Source of the DNA: Thiosulfativibrio zosterae
GTDB lineage: Bacteria > Pseudomonadota > Gammaproteobacteria > Thiomicrospirales > Thiomicrospiraceae
Direction of reading: 5' to 3'
Length of the DNA stretch: 64,000 nucleotides
Assembly: GCF_011398155.1 (NCBI RefSeq)
Contig: NZ_AP021888.1
Span: 913,501-977,500 of the forward strand
Both the position numbers and the translations under genes were made by a program. Below, piece after piece: positions 27,893-36,620 of this stretch (position 1 is the first letter of the stretch; every line of letters begins with the position of its first letter). Below the pieces are notes generated by a model. The model saw only the letters and a program-made list of their open reading frames with translations. It was not told where the DNA came from and did no database searches.

Positions 27893-29989
27893 ATGGACAT
27901 GATGGAAACATTTCGACAAACCTATCTTGAAGAGAGCTTTGAGGGCTTGGATGTCATGGAGACTGGGTTGTTGAATCTCCCGCCAGGAGTCCCAGACAAC
28001 GAAAAGATTAATGAAATCTTTAGAGCAGCTCACTCAATTAAGGGTGGAAGCGGCACTTTTGGTTTTACTGAAATTGCTGGATTTACCCATGTCCTAGAAA
28101 CCTTATTGGATGAAATGCGCGATGGTCGTCGAGAAGTTACTCAGCCATCTATTGATGTTATGTTGGCAGCTGTTGATGTCTTAAGAGATATGCTATCGCG
28201 TTTACAAAATCATGATCCCATTGACGAAGAAAGAGCTGCTGAAGTTCAGGGGCAATTAGAAGCCATTCTGGGTATGGGCTCTGATCATTCTGAAGCGGCC
28301 ACTGCAAGCGCTTCGCCTGCTGCTGAAAGTGCACCTGCTACTGTTGATTCTGATGGTATTTGGAAAATTAAAATTATTCCTGAGAAAGAGCTTATTCAAA
28401 CGGGCAATGAGCCAATTAGAATTTTTAGAGAGTTAGAAACACTGGGCAAACTCTCAGTATTTGCGAATGACGAAAACTTACCATCTGCCGATGATTTAGA
28501 CCCTGAAGAGCTGCATTTATCATGGGATTTAGAATTAACGGGTGAGTCAATTGCCCTTGCTGATGTGAAAGAAGTCTTTGAATGGATTGACGGCGACGGT
28601 GCGCAAGTAACTATCGTTGCGCCAGAAGTTAAAGCAGCACCAGTAGCGGCTCAACTTGAAGTGGTTAAACCAGCGGCTGCTCCAGTTGCCGTGGCACCTG
28701 CTGCAGAAGCAGCTAAAGTTGCCGAAAAACCCGGTGGAGCCGCTCAGTCTGCCAAAGCACCACCTAAGCAAGATGGTTCTATTCGTGTTGATTTAAGCAA
28801 AATCGATCAAATGGTGAACTTGGTTGGTGAATTGGTTATTACTCAATCAATGCTTAGTCAGTTTGGCGAACAGGCTGAACAAGCTGAACAGGGTGGTGAA
28901 AACGCTACCGACTGGGTAGATAAACTGAAAGAAGGTTTAACTCACCTTGAGCGTCACACGCGTGATTTGCAAGAAAGTGTTATGAATATTCGTATGTTAC
29001 CAGTGAGCTTTGCATTTAACCGTATGCCTAGAATTGTGCATGATGTGAGCCAAAAATTAGGTAAGCAGATTGAACTGGTGATGGAAGGTGAAGGCACTGA
29101 ATTAGATAAAACGATGTTAGAGGCCTTAACAGATCCATTGGTACATATTGTTCGTAACTCGATTGACCATGGTATTGAAAGCCCAGAAGTTAGAAGAGCA
29201 GCCGGTAAACCTGCGATGGGGACTGTTAAAATGGCTGCTTTCCACCAAGGTGGCAATATCTTAATCCAGATTACGGATGATGGTGCAGGGATTAATGTTG
29301 ATCGTGTTCGTCAAAAAGCCATTGAAAAAGGCATTATTGATGCAGAACACAAGATGTCTGAAGATGACATTGTTGATTTAATTTTTCATGCAGGCTTCTC
29401 AACAGCGGATGTGGTGAGTGATATTTCTGGTCGTGGTGTTGGTATGGATGTGGTTCGTCGTAACATTCGCGGCTTGGGTGGCTCTGTAGAAGTGCACACC
29501 GAAAGAGGTAAAGGCAGTGTGTTTACGATTCGTTTACCTTTAACATTGGCTATTTTGGATGGACAGTTGGCAAGTGTTGGGTCGGAAGTTTATGTATTCC
29601 CGCTAGTGTCGATTGTTGAATCTATCCAGGTGGATAAATCTTTGGTGAAATCCGTTGCGGGTAATACAGAACTTTACAAGTTAAGAGATACCTATATTCC
29701 TGTGATTCGTTTACATCACAAATTAGGCGTTAAGGATGCCAGAACAGACTTAACCAAAGGCTTGTTAGTGGTCGTTGAAGAAAACGGTAAGCGTGCAGGT
29801 GTGTTTGTAGATGACTTATTAGGTCAGCAACAAGTGGTTATTAAAAGTTTAGAAAGTAATTTTATGAAAATAAACGGTATTGCTGGTGCAACCATTCTTG
29901 GGGATGGTACAGTTTCTTTAATATTGGATATTTCTGAGACACTTTCTAGTCATAAAGGTGGGACTTACCATCAACCTCAAGTTGCTTAA
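27893..29989 (+). CDS. cheA: Chemotaxis histidine kinase CheA
   Basis: 698 residues. Domains in order: Hpt with the phosphorylated His in AAHSIKGGSG (about residue 47); a P2-like region (about 160-245); an alanine/proline-rich linker; the dimerisation helices (VNLVGELVITQSMLSQ); the ATPase with VRNSIDHGIE, DDGAGI and GRGVGMDV; and a C-terminal CheW-like domain. ATG 27893 with GAGGAAG was chosen over an earlier in-frame start overlapping cheD. No cheW, cheY, cheR or cheB lies in the window. Confidence 0.96.
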   Translation: MDMMETFRQTYLEESFEGLDVMETGLLNLPPGVPDNEKINEIFRAAHSIKGGSGTFGFTEIAGFTHVLETLLDEMRDGRREVTQPSIDVMLAAVDVLRDMLSRLQNHDPIDEERAAEVQGQLEAILGMGSDHSEAATASASPAAESAPATVDSDGIWKIKIIPEKELIQTGNEPIRIFRELETLGKLSVFANDENLPSADDLDPEELHLSWDLELTGESIALADVKEVFEWIDGDGAQVTIVAPEVKAAPVAAQLEVVKPAAAPVAVAPAAEAAKVAEKPGGAAQSAKAPPKQDGSIRVDLSKIDQMVNLVGELVITQSMLSQFGEQAEQAEQGGENATDWVDKLKEGLTHLERHTRDLQESVMNIRMLPVSFAFNRMPRIVHDVSQKLGKQIELVMEGEGTELDKTMLEALTDPLVHIVRNSIDHGIESPEVRRAAGKPAMGTVKMAAFHQGGNILIQITDDGAGINVDRVRQKAIEKGIIDAEHKMSEDDIVDLIFHAGFSTADVVSDISGRGVGMDVVRRNIRGLGGSVEVHTERGKGSVFTIRLPLTLAILDGQLASVGSEVYVFPLVSIVESIQVDKSLVKSVAGNTELYKLRDTYIPVIRLHHKLGVKDARTDLTKGLLVVVEENGKRAGVFVDDLLGQQQVVIKSLESNFMKINGIAGATILGDGTVSLILDISETLSSHKGGTYHQPQVA

Positions 29990-30006
29990 ACCCTTTTAAG
30001 TGGCAT

Positions 30007-30036
30007 AAAAAAACCTTCAATTTTGAAGGTTTTTTT
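30007..30036 (+). terminator. Terminator after cheA
   Basis: AACCTTCAA and TTGAAGGTT pair across a 2-nt centre, with A and T runs on the flanks. Confidence 0.88.
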
Positions 30037-30162
30037 GTTTATGGCCTTTTTATGTTGATTACCTCAATAAAGGTTTGTTTTGCAAAATCAAAAAAATGCT
30101 TACTTTAATGACATTAGTCGTTAAAATACACAGATGGTTAATCGATAAGAAACGAGGGTACG

Positions 30163-30753
30163 ATGGCTTCACACGAAAATGAATATGCATTAGGGGCAAA
30201 AGAAGTTCAAGAAACGATTTTGATATTAAACTTATCCATCGCCCAAATAGAGTTGTCGATTACCGAAGGTGACCACTCGGTGAATACTTTGATAGACTCG
30301 TTTACTTTTATGTCTAATCATATTCACAGTATCCAAGAATCTTCGCGATTAATATCAGAAATGTCAGGCAATGTTGATGGCATTCAAGAGCATAACGATT
30401 CTTTGTTATTGCAGACTGGTGAGTTAGCTGAAAAAATGCAACAAGCCATTATGGCATTTCAGTTTTACGATAAACTCAGCCAGCGTTTAGACCATGTTTC
30501 AAAAGGTTTAACGGGTTTAGCAGAAATTGTTTCTAACGAAATGCATGTTAAAAATGCCGAACAATGGGAAAGCTTCAAAGTTCAAGTGCGTCGTGGTACG
30601 ACTATGAGAGAAGAAGAGGAATTGTTTGAGTTGATTTTTGATCAACAATTACCTGGTGATAAAGCGATTGAAATTATGAAGGTACGTATGCTTGAGCGCA
30701 TGCAAAATCAAACGGCTGCAGAACAAGATGAAGAGGAAATAGAATTTTTCTAA
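30163..30753 (+). CDS. Unnamed helical chemotaxis-type protein (CheZ-like layout)
   Basis: 196 residues, soluble and almost wholly helical, not recognised with certainty. The segment MQQAIMAFQFYDKLSQRLDHV resembles the four-helix region of CheZ-like and related chemotaxis proteins, and the C-terminus is a glutamate-rich tail ending EEEIEFF, reminiscent of CheZ's short CheY-binding end. The neighbourhood (cheA before, flagellar genes after) fits a role in CheY-P signalling, but this is inference. The gene is monocistronic. Confidence 0.55.
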   Translation: MASHENEYALGAKEVQETILILNLSIAQIELSITEGDHSVNTLIDSFTFMSNHIHSIQESSRLISEMSGNVDGIQEHNDSLLLQTGELAEKMQQAIMAFQFYDKLSQRLDHVSKGLTGLAEIVSNEMHVKNAEQWESFKVQVRRGTTMREEEELFELIFDQQLPGDKAIEIMKVRMLERMQNQTAAEQDEEEIEFF

Positions 30754-30785
30754 TCCTGTAAACCAAGCGTCTACACCAAATTATC

Positions 30786-30810
30786 AAAAAGCCCCGATTG
30801 GGGCTTTTTG
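30786..30810 (+). terminator. Terminator after the 196-residue protein gene
   Basis: AAAAAGCCCC and GGGGCTTTTT pair around GATT. Confidence 0.92.
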
Positions 30811-30988
30811 CATTTTAGACCTTTTTAATGGCTAAGTTTGACTTTGGCTTATTCTCTGATAAAAAAAATGAATTTTCTTTATTCAGTAAAGTTTATAACA
30901 ATGGCAAAGTTGTATATAAATAAGAATGCAGTGATTGCTTAAAACAAATGAATTTATTTAAGTCATTGCAAATATAAAAGGATATTTC

Positions 30989-31879
30989 ATGAAAAATTTT
31001 AGAACAATTCAGTTGCCAACGTTGGCTTTAGCTGCAATTTTCGTTGCTCCAAGTGTTTGGGCAGATACCTATCAACCTTTTGTATTGGCAGAGACAACTG
31101 CTGATTCAGTTGCCGCAGCTTCAGATAAGGCTAAAAGCAGTTTAGTTGGGCAAGGCTTTGAAGTCGTTGGAGAGTATGCGCCAAACGACGCTACCCATAT
31201 TCTAGTGGTTACAAATGCGACTTTAAAATCCCTAGCAGCCAATTCTGAGAACGGTGGTTTTGGTGCAATTGAAAGAGTGGCTGTGGTCAATCGAGCGGGT
31301 AAGGTGGAAGTTTCTTATACCAATCCAACCTACCAGTTTAACGCTTACCGTATGAAAGGCGATATTTCTGGCGTGCAAACGGCTATGGAAAAAGCGTTGG
31401 GTAACGTTTCCACTTATGGCGCGGATGAAGGTTTGTCTGCAGAAGATTTGCGTGAATATCATTATAAAATGATGATGCCTTATTTTGATGATGAAGATAG
31501 ATTGGCTTCTTATGGGTCTTATGAAGAAGCCTTGAAAACAGTCGAAGCAGGTTTGCAGGCTAAAAAGTCTGGCGTTGCAAAAGTCTATCGTGTCGATATT
31601 CCAGGCAAAAATATGTCGGTTATTGGGGTTTCTTTGTCACAAAAAGAAGGTTCAGATGCCAATATTCTGGCTCAAATTGATCAAAATGGTCATTCTCATG
31701 CCGCACACTTACCTTACGAGATTTTAGTGGTTGAAGACAGAGCCATTGCTTTAAATGGTAAGTTCCGTATTGCCATTAACTGGCCGAGTTTGTCTATGAT
31801 GGGTTCTGGCAGCTTCATGTCCATTGCGAATGCACCTGATCACATCAAAGAAGCCTTAGAAACAGTTGCTGAAAAATAG
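30989..31879 (+). CDS. Exported protein of unknown function (DUF302-like opening)
   Basis: 296 residues with a clear signal peptide cut after SVWA, so periplasmic. The mature part has two similar-looking halves, each beginning with a stretch like YEEALKTVEAGLQ or ADSVAAASDKAKSSL followed by beta segments; this recalls DUF302-type proteins but I am not certain. No catalytic motif was seen. The AGGATAT ribosome site fits ATG 30989. The 235-nt gap upstream is AT-rich and shows no certain promoter. Confidence 0.5.
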   Translation: MKNFRTIQLPTLALAAIFVAPSVWADTYQPFVLAETTADSVAAASDKAKSSLVGQGFEVVGEYAPNDATHILVVTNATLKSLAANSENGGFGAIERVAVVNRAGKVEVSYTNPTYQFNAYRMKGDISGVQTAMEKALGNVSTYGADEGLSAEDLREYHYKMMMPYFDDEDRLASYGSYEEALKTVEAGLQAKKSGVAKVYRVDIPGKNMSVIGVSLSQKEGSDANILAQIDQNGHSHAAHLPYEILVVEDRAIALNGKFRIAINWPSLSMMGSGSFMSIANAPDHIKEALETVAEK

Positions 31880-31957
31880 AAATTTTTAGAGATTTTTAAT
31901 GGTGTTTGACTTGTCCATTTTTTCGATTTGCTAGCGCTATTAATGATTCCTCCTTGA

Positions 31958-31988
31958 AACCCATTTGGTATTAAATGGGTTTTTTTTT
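31958..31988 (+). terminator. Terminator before htpG
   Basis: AACCCATTT and AAATGGGTT pair around GGTATT and are followed by a T8 run. Confidence 0.92.
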
Positions 31989-31996
31989 GCCTAAGA

Positions 31997-32024
31997 CTTG
32001 AAAAAGTGAGGGCTGTCCTTATTG
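31997..32024 (+). promoter_or_regulatory. Candidate sigma-32 heat-shock promoter of htpG
   Basis: CTTGAAA-N13-CCTTATTG resembles the heat-shock consensus (perfect -35, partial -10), 72 nt upstream of the gene for a heat-shock chaperone. Confidence 0.5.
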
Positions 32025-32095
32025 ATTAGGTACTTATCAAGCCTTTGCAACTCAGCAAAGAGTGTATTCGTTAGTCAATTAAATGGAGAATATTA

Positions 32096-33991
32096 ATGAG
32101 CCAAACCGAAACTCATGCCTTTCAGACGGAAGTCAAACAACTGTTAAAGTTGATGATTCATGCCTTGTATTCTAATAAAGAGATTTTCTTAAGAGAGTTG
32201 ATTTCAAATGCTTCTGATGCGTTGGATAAATTGCGTTTCGAATCGGTGTCAAACGATGCTTTAACCGAAGGCGAAGCAGAGCTTGCCATTACTCTAAGTT
32301 ATGACAAAGAAGCAAAAACCATTACGCTAACTGATAATGGTATAGGGATGACGCGTGATGAGGTGATTGCAAATATTGGAACGATTGCCAACTCAGGGAC
32401 TAAAAAATTCTTAGAAAGTTTATCAGGAGATCAAGCTAAAGATTCACGCTTGATTGGACAGTTTGGGGTTGGTTTTTACGCCTCGTTTATTGTTGCTGAT
32501 AAAGTCACTTTAACGACTCGCCGTGCAGGGGATGTTGCTCAAAATGCAACGCGTTGGGTTTCTGAGGGTGAAGGTGACTACACTTTAGAAACGGTTGAAA
32601 AACCAACCAAGGGGACTGAAATTGTTTTGCATCTTAAGGAAGATATGGATGAGTTTTTAGATGATTATCGTCTAAAAAATATCGTGACGACTTATTCAGA
32701 CCATATCAGCTTCCCAATTAAAATGATTAAATCTGAGTGGGATGCCGAAGCTAAAGAAATGAAAAGCACTGGTGAGTTTGAGCAGGTTAACAAAGCAACG
32801 GCTATTTGGACTCAGCCAAAGTCTGAACTCACGGATGAAGAATACAATAATTTCTATCAAACCCTATCACACGATTATGAAGCGCCTTTAGCACATATTC
32901 ATAATAAAGTGGAAGGCACCTTGGAATACACCTCGTTATTGTATATCCCTAAGAAAGCACCTTTTGACCTTTACGACCGTGATCGTCGTTATGGTTTAAA
33001 GTTGTATGTAAAACGCGTTTATATTATGGATGATGCTGAACAACTCATGCCGACTTATATGCGCTTTGTTCGTGGTGTGATTGACTCTAATGATTTACCT
33101 TTGAATGTATCGCGTGAAATTCTGCAAAGCAATAAGGTGGTTGATAAGATTCGTTCTGCTTCGGTGAAGCGTGTATTGGATCATTTGACCAAGTTGTCTA
33201 AAGAAGAAGATGCTAAGGATTATGAAGCTTTTTGGGATCAGTTTGGAAATGTCATCAAAGAAGGTGTGATTGAAGATTTTGCTAACAAAGACAAGATAGC
33301 TGGTTTATTACGTTTTGCTTCAACCGCAAATGATGGTCAAGCTCAGCAAAGAGTTTCTCTGCAAGCCTACATCGACAGAATGAAGCCAGAGCAAGAGCAT
33401 ATTTATTACATCACAGCAGATACGCATTCAGCAGCGGCAGGAAGTCCTCATCTTGAGATGTTCCGCAAGAAAGACATTGAAGTCTTGTTGTTGTCAGACC
33501 GTATTGATGAATGGTTGGTTTCTCACTTAACTGAATTTGAAGGCAAAAAATTAAAGTCAGTGACTTCAGCAGATTTAAAAGAGTTTGAAGAAGAAGCGGA
33601 AAAGAATCTTTCTGAAGAAGATAAAAAATCTCGTGAAGCCTTAACTGAAAAAGTTAAAGCCGCAATCAGTGATTTAGTGTCTGATGTTAAGGTCACTGCC
33701 AGATTGACTGATTCTCCCGCCTGTGTGGTGAGTCCAGAAGGCGAAATGTCAGCGCATATGGCTCGTATGATGGAACAGCTGGGTCAATCTGTACCTGCAC
33801 AAAAGCCTGTCTTAGAATTAAACCCGGATCATGCTTTGGTTAAAAAACTGGATACATTTACGGATGAATCCAAAATTAAAGAATGGTCATTGTTTTTGCT
33901 AGAGCAAGCGCAATTAGCAGAAGGCAATCAGCTTGAAAAACCTGCTGAATTTATCAAACGCATGAATCAGTTATTGATTGAAGTGATTTAA
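32096..33991 (+). CDS. htpG: Molecular chaperone HtpG (Hsp90)
   Basis: 631-residue ATP-dependent chaperone. The N-terminal GHKL ATPase shows ELISNASDALDKLR, TDNGIGMT and the lid GQFGVGFYASF; the middle domain has LPLNVSREILQ; a C-terminal dimerisation domain follows. Length is as in E. coli (624). It is monocistronic between a T-run terminator and a shared terminator. Confidence 0.97.
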   Translation: MSQTETHAFQTEVKQLLKLMIHALYSNKEIFLRELISNASDALDKLRFESVSNDALTEGEAELAITLSYDKEAKTITLTDNGIGMTRDEVIANIGTIANSGTKKFLESLSGDQAKDSRLIGQFGVGFYASFIVADKVTLTTRRAGDVAQNATRWVSEGEGDYTLETVEKPTKGTEIVLHLKEDMDEFLDDYRLKNIVTTYSDHISFPIKMIKSEWDAEAKEMKSTGEFEQVNKATAIWTQPKSELTDEEYNNFYQTLSHDYEAPLAHIHNKVEGTLEYTSLLYIPKKAPFDLYDRDRRYGLKLYVKRVYIMDDAEQLMPTYMRFVRGVIDSNDLPLNVSREILQSNKVVDKIRSASVKRVLDHLTKLSKEEDAKDYEAFWDQFGNVIKEGVIEDFANKDKIAGLLRFASTANDGQAQQRVSLQAYIDRMKPEQEHIYYITADTHSAAAGSPHLEMFRKKDIEVLLLSDRIDEWLVSHLTEFEGKKLKSVTSADLKEFEEEAEKNLSEEDKKSREALTEKVKAAISDLVSDVKVTARLTDSPACVVSPEGEMSAHMARMMEQLGQSVPAQKPVLELNPDHALVKKLDTFTDESKIKEWSLFLLEQAQLAEGNQLEKPAEFIKRMNQLLIEVI

Positions 33992-34006
33992 TATTTAGCA
34001 AATACT

Positions 34007-34036
34007 AAAAGGGCTCGTTAAGAGCCCTTTTTTTTG
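34007..34036. terminator. Bidirectional terminator between htpG and the PilZ gene
   Basis: AAAGGGCTC and GAGCCCTTT pair around GTTAA, with T8 on one side and an A-run on the other. Confidence 0.9.
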
Positions 34037-34054
34037 CCAATAAAATGGTAAAGA

Positions 34055-34627
34055 TTATTTTTCTCGACTCAATCTAGCCATCTCGATTTCTTTGCTTTGA
34101 ATAAAGTAAACCAATTTACGACGGTCATCTTCAGACAGTTTTGCATACTCTAAGGCAACCATTGAACAATTAGCACATGACTTTCCTGGCATCACTTTAA
34201 CAATGTTACAACGCACTAAAATGGGTGATTCATCTTTTAAAGGTTGAATTAATAAATCAATCTTATCATTGATAGTTACAGTTTCTTCAACATCAAAGGC
34301 TAAACCGCTGGCGCTGAGGTTGACCATGCGTTGTGGGATTGCTTTAGTCAGTTGTTTTTGATCAACTGTCTGTAAGATAAAGTTAATTTTGCTGTTGATG
34401 GCTGTTAATGCAGTTGCCATGAGTAGGCTTTTTGAACCTATTTGATTGATGATGTCATTAATCTGCTCGTCAAGTTGGCCAAGATTTTCTAAAAAGTATT
34501 TTTCAATATAAGAGGTATCTGGCGACGAGGGCAAAGGGTGTGCTTGAGCTTCTTCAGCTGAAATCACGCGATAACTACAAGGTAGGGTGACATCTAAACG
34601 AAAAAAAGAGCGTTGATCCATCGACAT
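34055..34627 (-). CDS. PilZ domain protein
   Basis: 190 residues. The N-terminal RSFFRLD and the later NLSASGLAFDVE match the two cyclic-di-GMP contact motifs of PilZ domains (RxxxR is degenerate: RSFFR retains both Arg). A helical insert (about residues 40-85) separates them. Position at the end of the flgM-flgN group suggests a flagellar brake or motility role; this is inference. Two ATGs lie two codons apart; the upstream one has GAGG at better spacing. Confidence 0.78.
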   Translation of the reverse strand: MSMDQRSFFRLDVTLPCSYRVISAEEAQAHPLPSSPDTSYIEKYFLENLGQLDEQINDIINQIGSKSLLMATALTAINSKINFILQTVDQKQLTKAIPQRMVNLSASGLAFDVEETVTINDKIDLLIQPLKDESPILVRCNIVKVMPGKSCANCSMVALEYAKLSEDDRRKLVYFIQSKEIEMARLSREK

Positions 34628-34744
34628 TGTTGAAGCCTCATTTAAAATTTCTAAAAAGTGTAACTGTGTTTAGGCTTAAAGTGAAGCAGAAAGTGAGCCA
34701 AATGGGGCTTATCATCCAGAAAGTAGAAAACTGAGTCGAAATAT

Positions 34745-35227
34745 TTAGGCTTTACCTAGAGAGGTTTGCATTTTGGATTTTTGTCTTTCGCCAGAAGCCC
34801 CATAGACTTGACTGGAGGGAGATGTTTGGCCCGTTAAAATATTCAATGAAACTTGATTGATATTATTTAAGGTTTGAACGGTCATGCCATTAGCCATATT
34901 CATATCGTGACATTCATTAGTAAGCGCAATTAATTTTTTGAAGCTTTTTTGAAGTTCTTTTGACAGGGTGGGAAAGATGTCACTTTCTAGCCAAGCGTCT
35001 AACGTTTTGGGTGTTTCACTGCCTAGACAGAGATTGAATTGTTTAAAGCTTGCTTCAATGGTTTCAGACAGGGCAGATTTTTTTTCTAATAATTCAGGCA
35101 GGGTTTCAATATTGAATTTTTTTAGGATATTAGACTCTTGTTGCAAAACTTCTTTAAACTTTGACAAAGCATCTAATAGTTGACGAGTTTTAAGGATGAG
35201 GGCTTGTTCGTCAACTAGATGATTCAT
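34745..35227 (-). CDS. flgN: Flagellar chaperone FlgN
   Basis: 160 residues, mostly helical, ending NGMTVQTLNNINQVSLNILTG and then YGASGE, a typical FlgN tail. FlgN is the cytoplasmic export chaperone of the hook-filament junction proteins FlgK and FlgL, both encoded later in the window. It follows flgM by 20 nt. Confidence 0.85.
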   Translation of the reverse strand: MNHLVDEQALILKTRQLLDALSKFKEVLQQESNILKKFNIETLPELLEKKSALSETIEASFKQFNLCLGSETPKTLDAWLESDIFPTLSKELQKSFKKLIALTNECHDMNMANGMTVQTLNNINQVSLNILTGQTSPSSQVYGASGERQKSKMQTSLGKA

Positions 35228-35247
35228 GTAGATGCTTCCGTCTTAAG

Positions 35248-35559
35248 TTATGCACCAGCGAACATTGATTCGGTTTGAATCAATTTTGAGGCAATATTTT
35301 GTGCATTAATCTGATAGCTGCCATCTTTAATGGCCGCTTTGATTGCTTCAATGCGCGCTGTTTGATCAATTTTGCTGTCAGCTGCTTTGGCTTCTAATTC
35401 TTTTGCCTGAGATGACATATTGGTCAAAGTCACTTTGTCAGTTGACTTTGCAGAGCCTGAGCCTTGGTTGTTAAGACCGCCAGCTGGCTTTTCTTGGTTG
35501 CGAACAGCGTCGTTGGCACGGCTGTTAACTAAACTTGGATTTAAACTTTTAATGTCCAT
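35248..35559 (-). CDS. flgM: Anti-sigma-28 factor FlgM
   Basis: 103 residues. A disordered N-terminal half leads to the sigma-28-binding helices (RIEAIKAAIKDGSYQINAQNIASKLI). FlgM holds sigma-28 inactive until it is exported through the finished hook. ATG 35559 (MDIKSLNPS) fits the family start and has GAGGG at good distance. A sigma-28 promoter lies just upstream, giving classic autoregulation. Confidence 0.9.
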   Translation of the reverse strand: MDIKSLNPSLVNSRANDAVRNQEKPAGGLNNQGSGSAKSTDKVTLTNMSSQAKELEAKAADSKIDQTARIEAIKAAIKDGSYQINAQNIASKLIQTESMFAGA

Positions 35560-35634
35560 GATGGTAACCCTCAATAATCCCTGTGTATTCTATCAATATT
35601 ATATTTTTATGTCTTTATATCTTTCTTAAAATAG

Positions 35635-35661
35635 TTAACGGCTGGCCTTGAGATAACTTTA
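35635..35661 (-). promoter_or_regulatory. Sigma-28 promoter of flgM-flgN
   Basis: On the minus strand TAAAGTTA-N11-GCCGTTAA, 14 of 16 matches to the flagellar sigma-28 consensus with exact spacing, about 75 nt from the flgM start. Confidence 0.82.
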
Positions 35662-35708
35662 ACAAAATATCATCTTTTTTTGAGTATTTTCAGCGGTTTA
35701 AATTTTAG

Positions 35709-36482
35709 TTATGGAATCCATACGGTGTTGGGAGCAATAACTATACCTTTAACGCGTTTTTGTGAAGATAAATTTTTCACAGTGACCTGTTCTTGCTCTA
35801 CCGCATCACTTAAAGCAACCCCTTTTGTTTCGATATTAATATCGCCAATATGGGTCACAAGATTAACGGGTTTGTCTTTAAAAACCCAGTAGGGCGGTAG
35901 TACATCTTTTAAGGTAATGATGGTATTGGGACTTATATTTTTTTTGGCACGATACCCCAAAACTTTTTGCAATTGGGTAAAAGCACCGCGTTTTACTTTT
36001 TGGTAAGGAACCAGTACCGTTGCAATATCGTCTTTTTTAATAACGGCAGACTTTAAAATTCCTTGAGTGCTCATGATGACTGGCAAATCTCCTTCAACCT
36101 TAGCGGTCATATAGATTGACCAGTCGGGATTTTCACAGCTGACCTTAAAGGTATTTCGACCTGCTATGTCTGTTGGGTTTTTGTCTAGGAGATCAGGGGT
36201 GGTGGTACATTGTTGAAATCTAAGATGTTTACTTAAAGTTTGTATCTCAATTTTAACATTAAACAATTGTTGGTCAGTTTTTTGCTTAAGGTGTTCTAGA
36301 ACCAATTGGTAGAGGCTTTCAGGAGACTGAAGTGGCGTATTTTCCTCTGCGGAATGCGCAGTTTGAGTGAAAAATATACTCAAAAACAACCCAAAAATAA
36401 CCAGGCCTGGTTGTTTTTGAGAGTGTTTTAAGCGTTTTGGTGCGCTCCACAGAGTTTGCAGCGGTGTTCTCCAAAAAGACAT
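35709..36482 (-). CDS. flgA: Flagellar basal body P-ring chaperone FlgA
   Basis: 257 residues, exported. After the long N-region comes a hydrophobic signal segment (VIFGLFLSIFF) cut near AHSA; then the SAF-like domain with DIATVLVPYQKVKRGAF and the C-terminal NTIITLKDVLPPYWVFKD and RVKGIVIAPNTVWIP, which are FlgA features. FlgA assists P-ring (FlgI) assembly. The 5' end includes a copy of the palindrome, read as QPGLV in the N-region before the signal core, giving an unusually long positively charged leader; a shorter start is possible. Confidence 0.88.
   Translation of the reverse strand: MSFWRTPLQTLWSAPKRLKHSQKQPGLVIFGLFLSIFFTQTAHSAEENTPLQSPESLYQLVLEHLKQKTDQQLFNVKIEIQTLSKHLRFQQCTTTPDLLDKNPTDIAGRNTFKVSCENPDWSIYMTAKVEGDLPVIMSTQGILKSAVIKKDDIATVLVPYQKVKRGAFTQLQKVLGYRAKKNISPNTIITLKDVLPPYWVFKDKPVNLVTHIGDINIETKGVALSDAVEQEQVTVKNLSSQKRVKGIVIAPNTVWIP
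36399..36412. repeat. ACCAGGCCTGGT palindrome, copy 3
   Basis: AACCAGGCCTGGTT inside the 5' part of flgA, again followed by GTTTTTG on the plus strand. Confidence 0.9.
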
Positions 36483-36523
36483 GGTTTACTACTTTGGCTT
36501 TATTGCTTTAGTGGTTAAGAGAT

Positions 36524-36542
36524 TTCAGTTATATTAACTGAA
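36524..36542. promoter_or_regulatory. 19-bp palindrome between flgA and cheV
   Basis: TTCAGTTA-TAT-TAACTGAA, a perfect dyad in the 138-nt divergent region; a possible operator for both genes. No sigma-54 or sigma-28 site was found here. Confidence 0.5.
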
Positions 36543-36620
36543 TTGACATTAAATGGGTAGGTTTAGTCCCCATTTGAATAAGGGCTTCGGCCGCATTGAA
36601 ATTGAAAAAGAGGAATTAGC

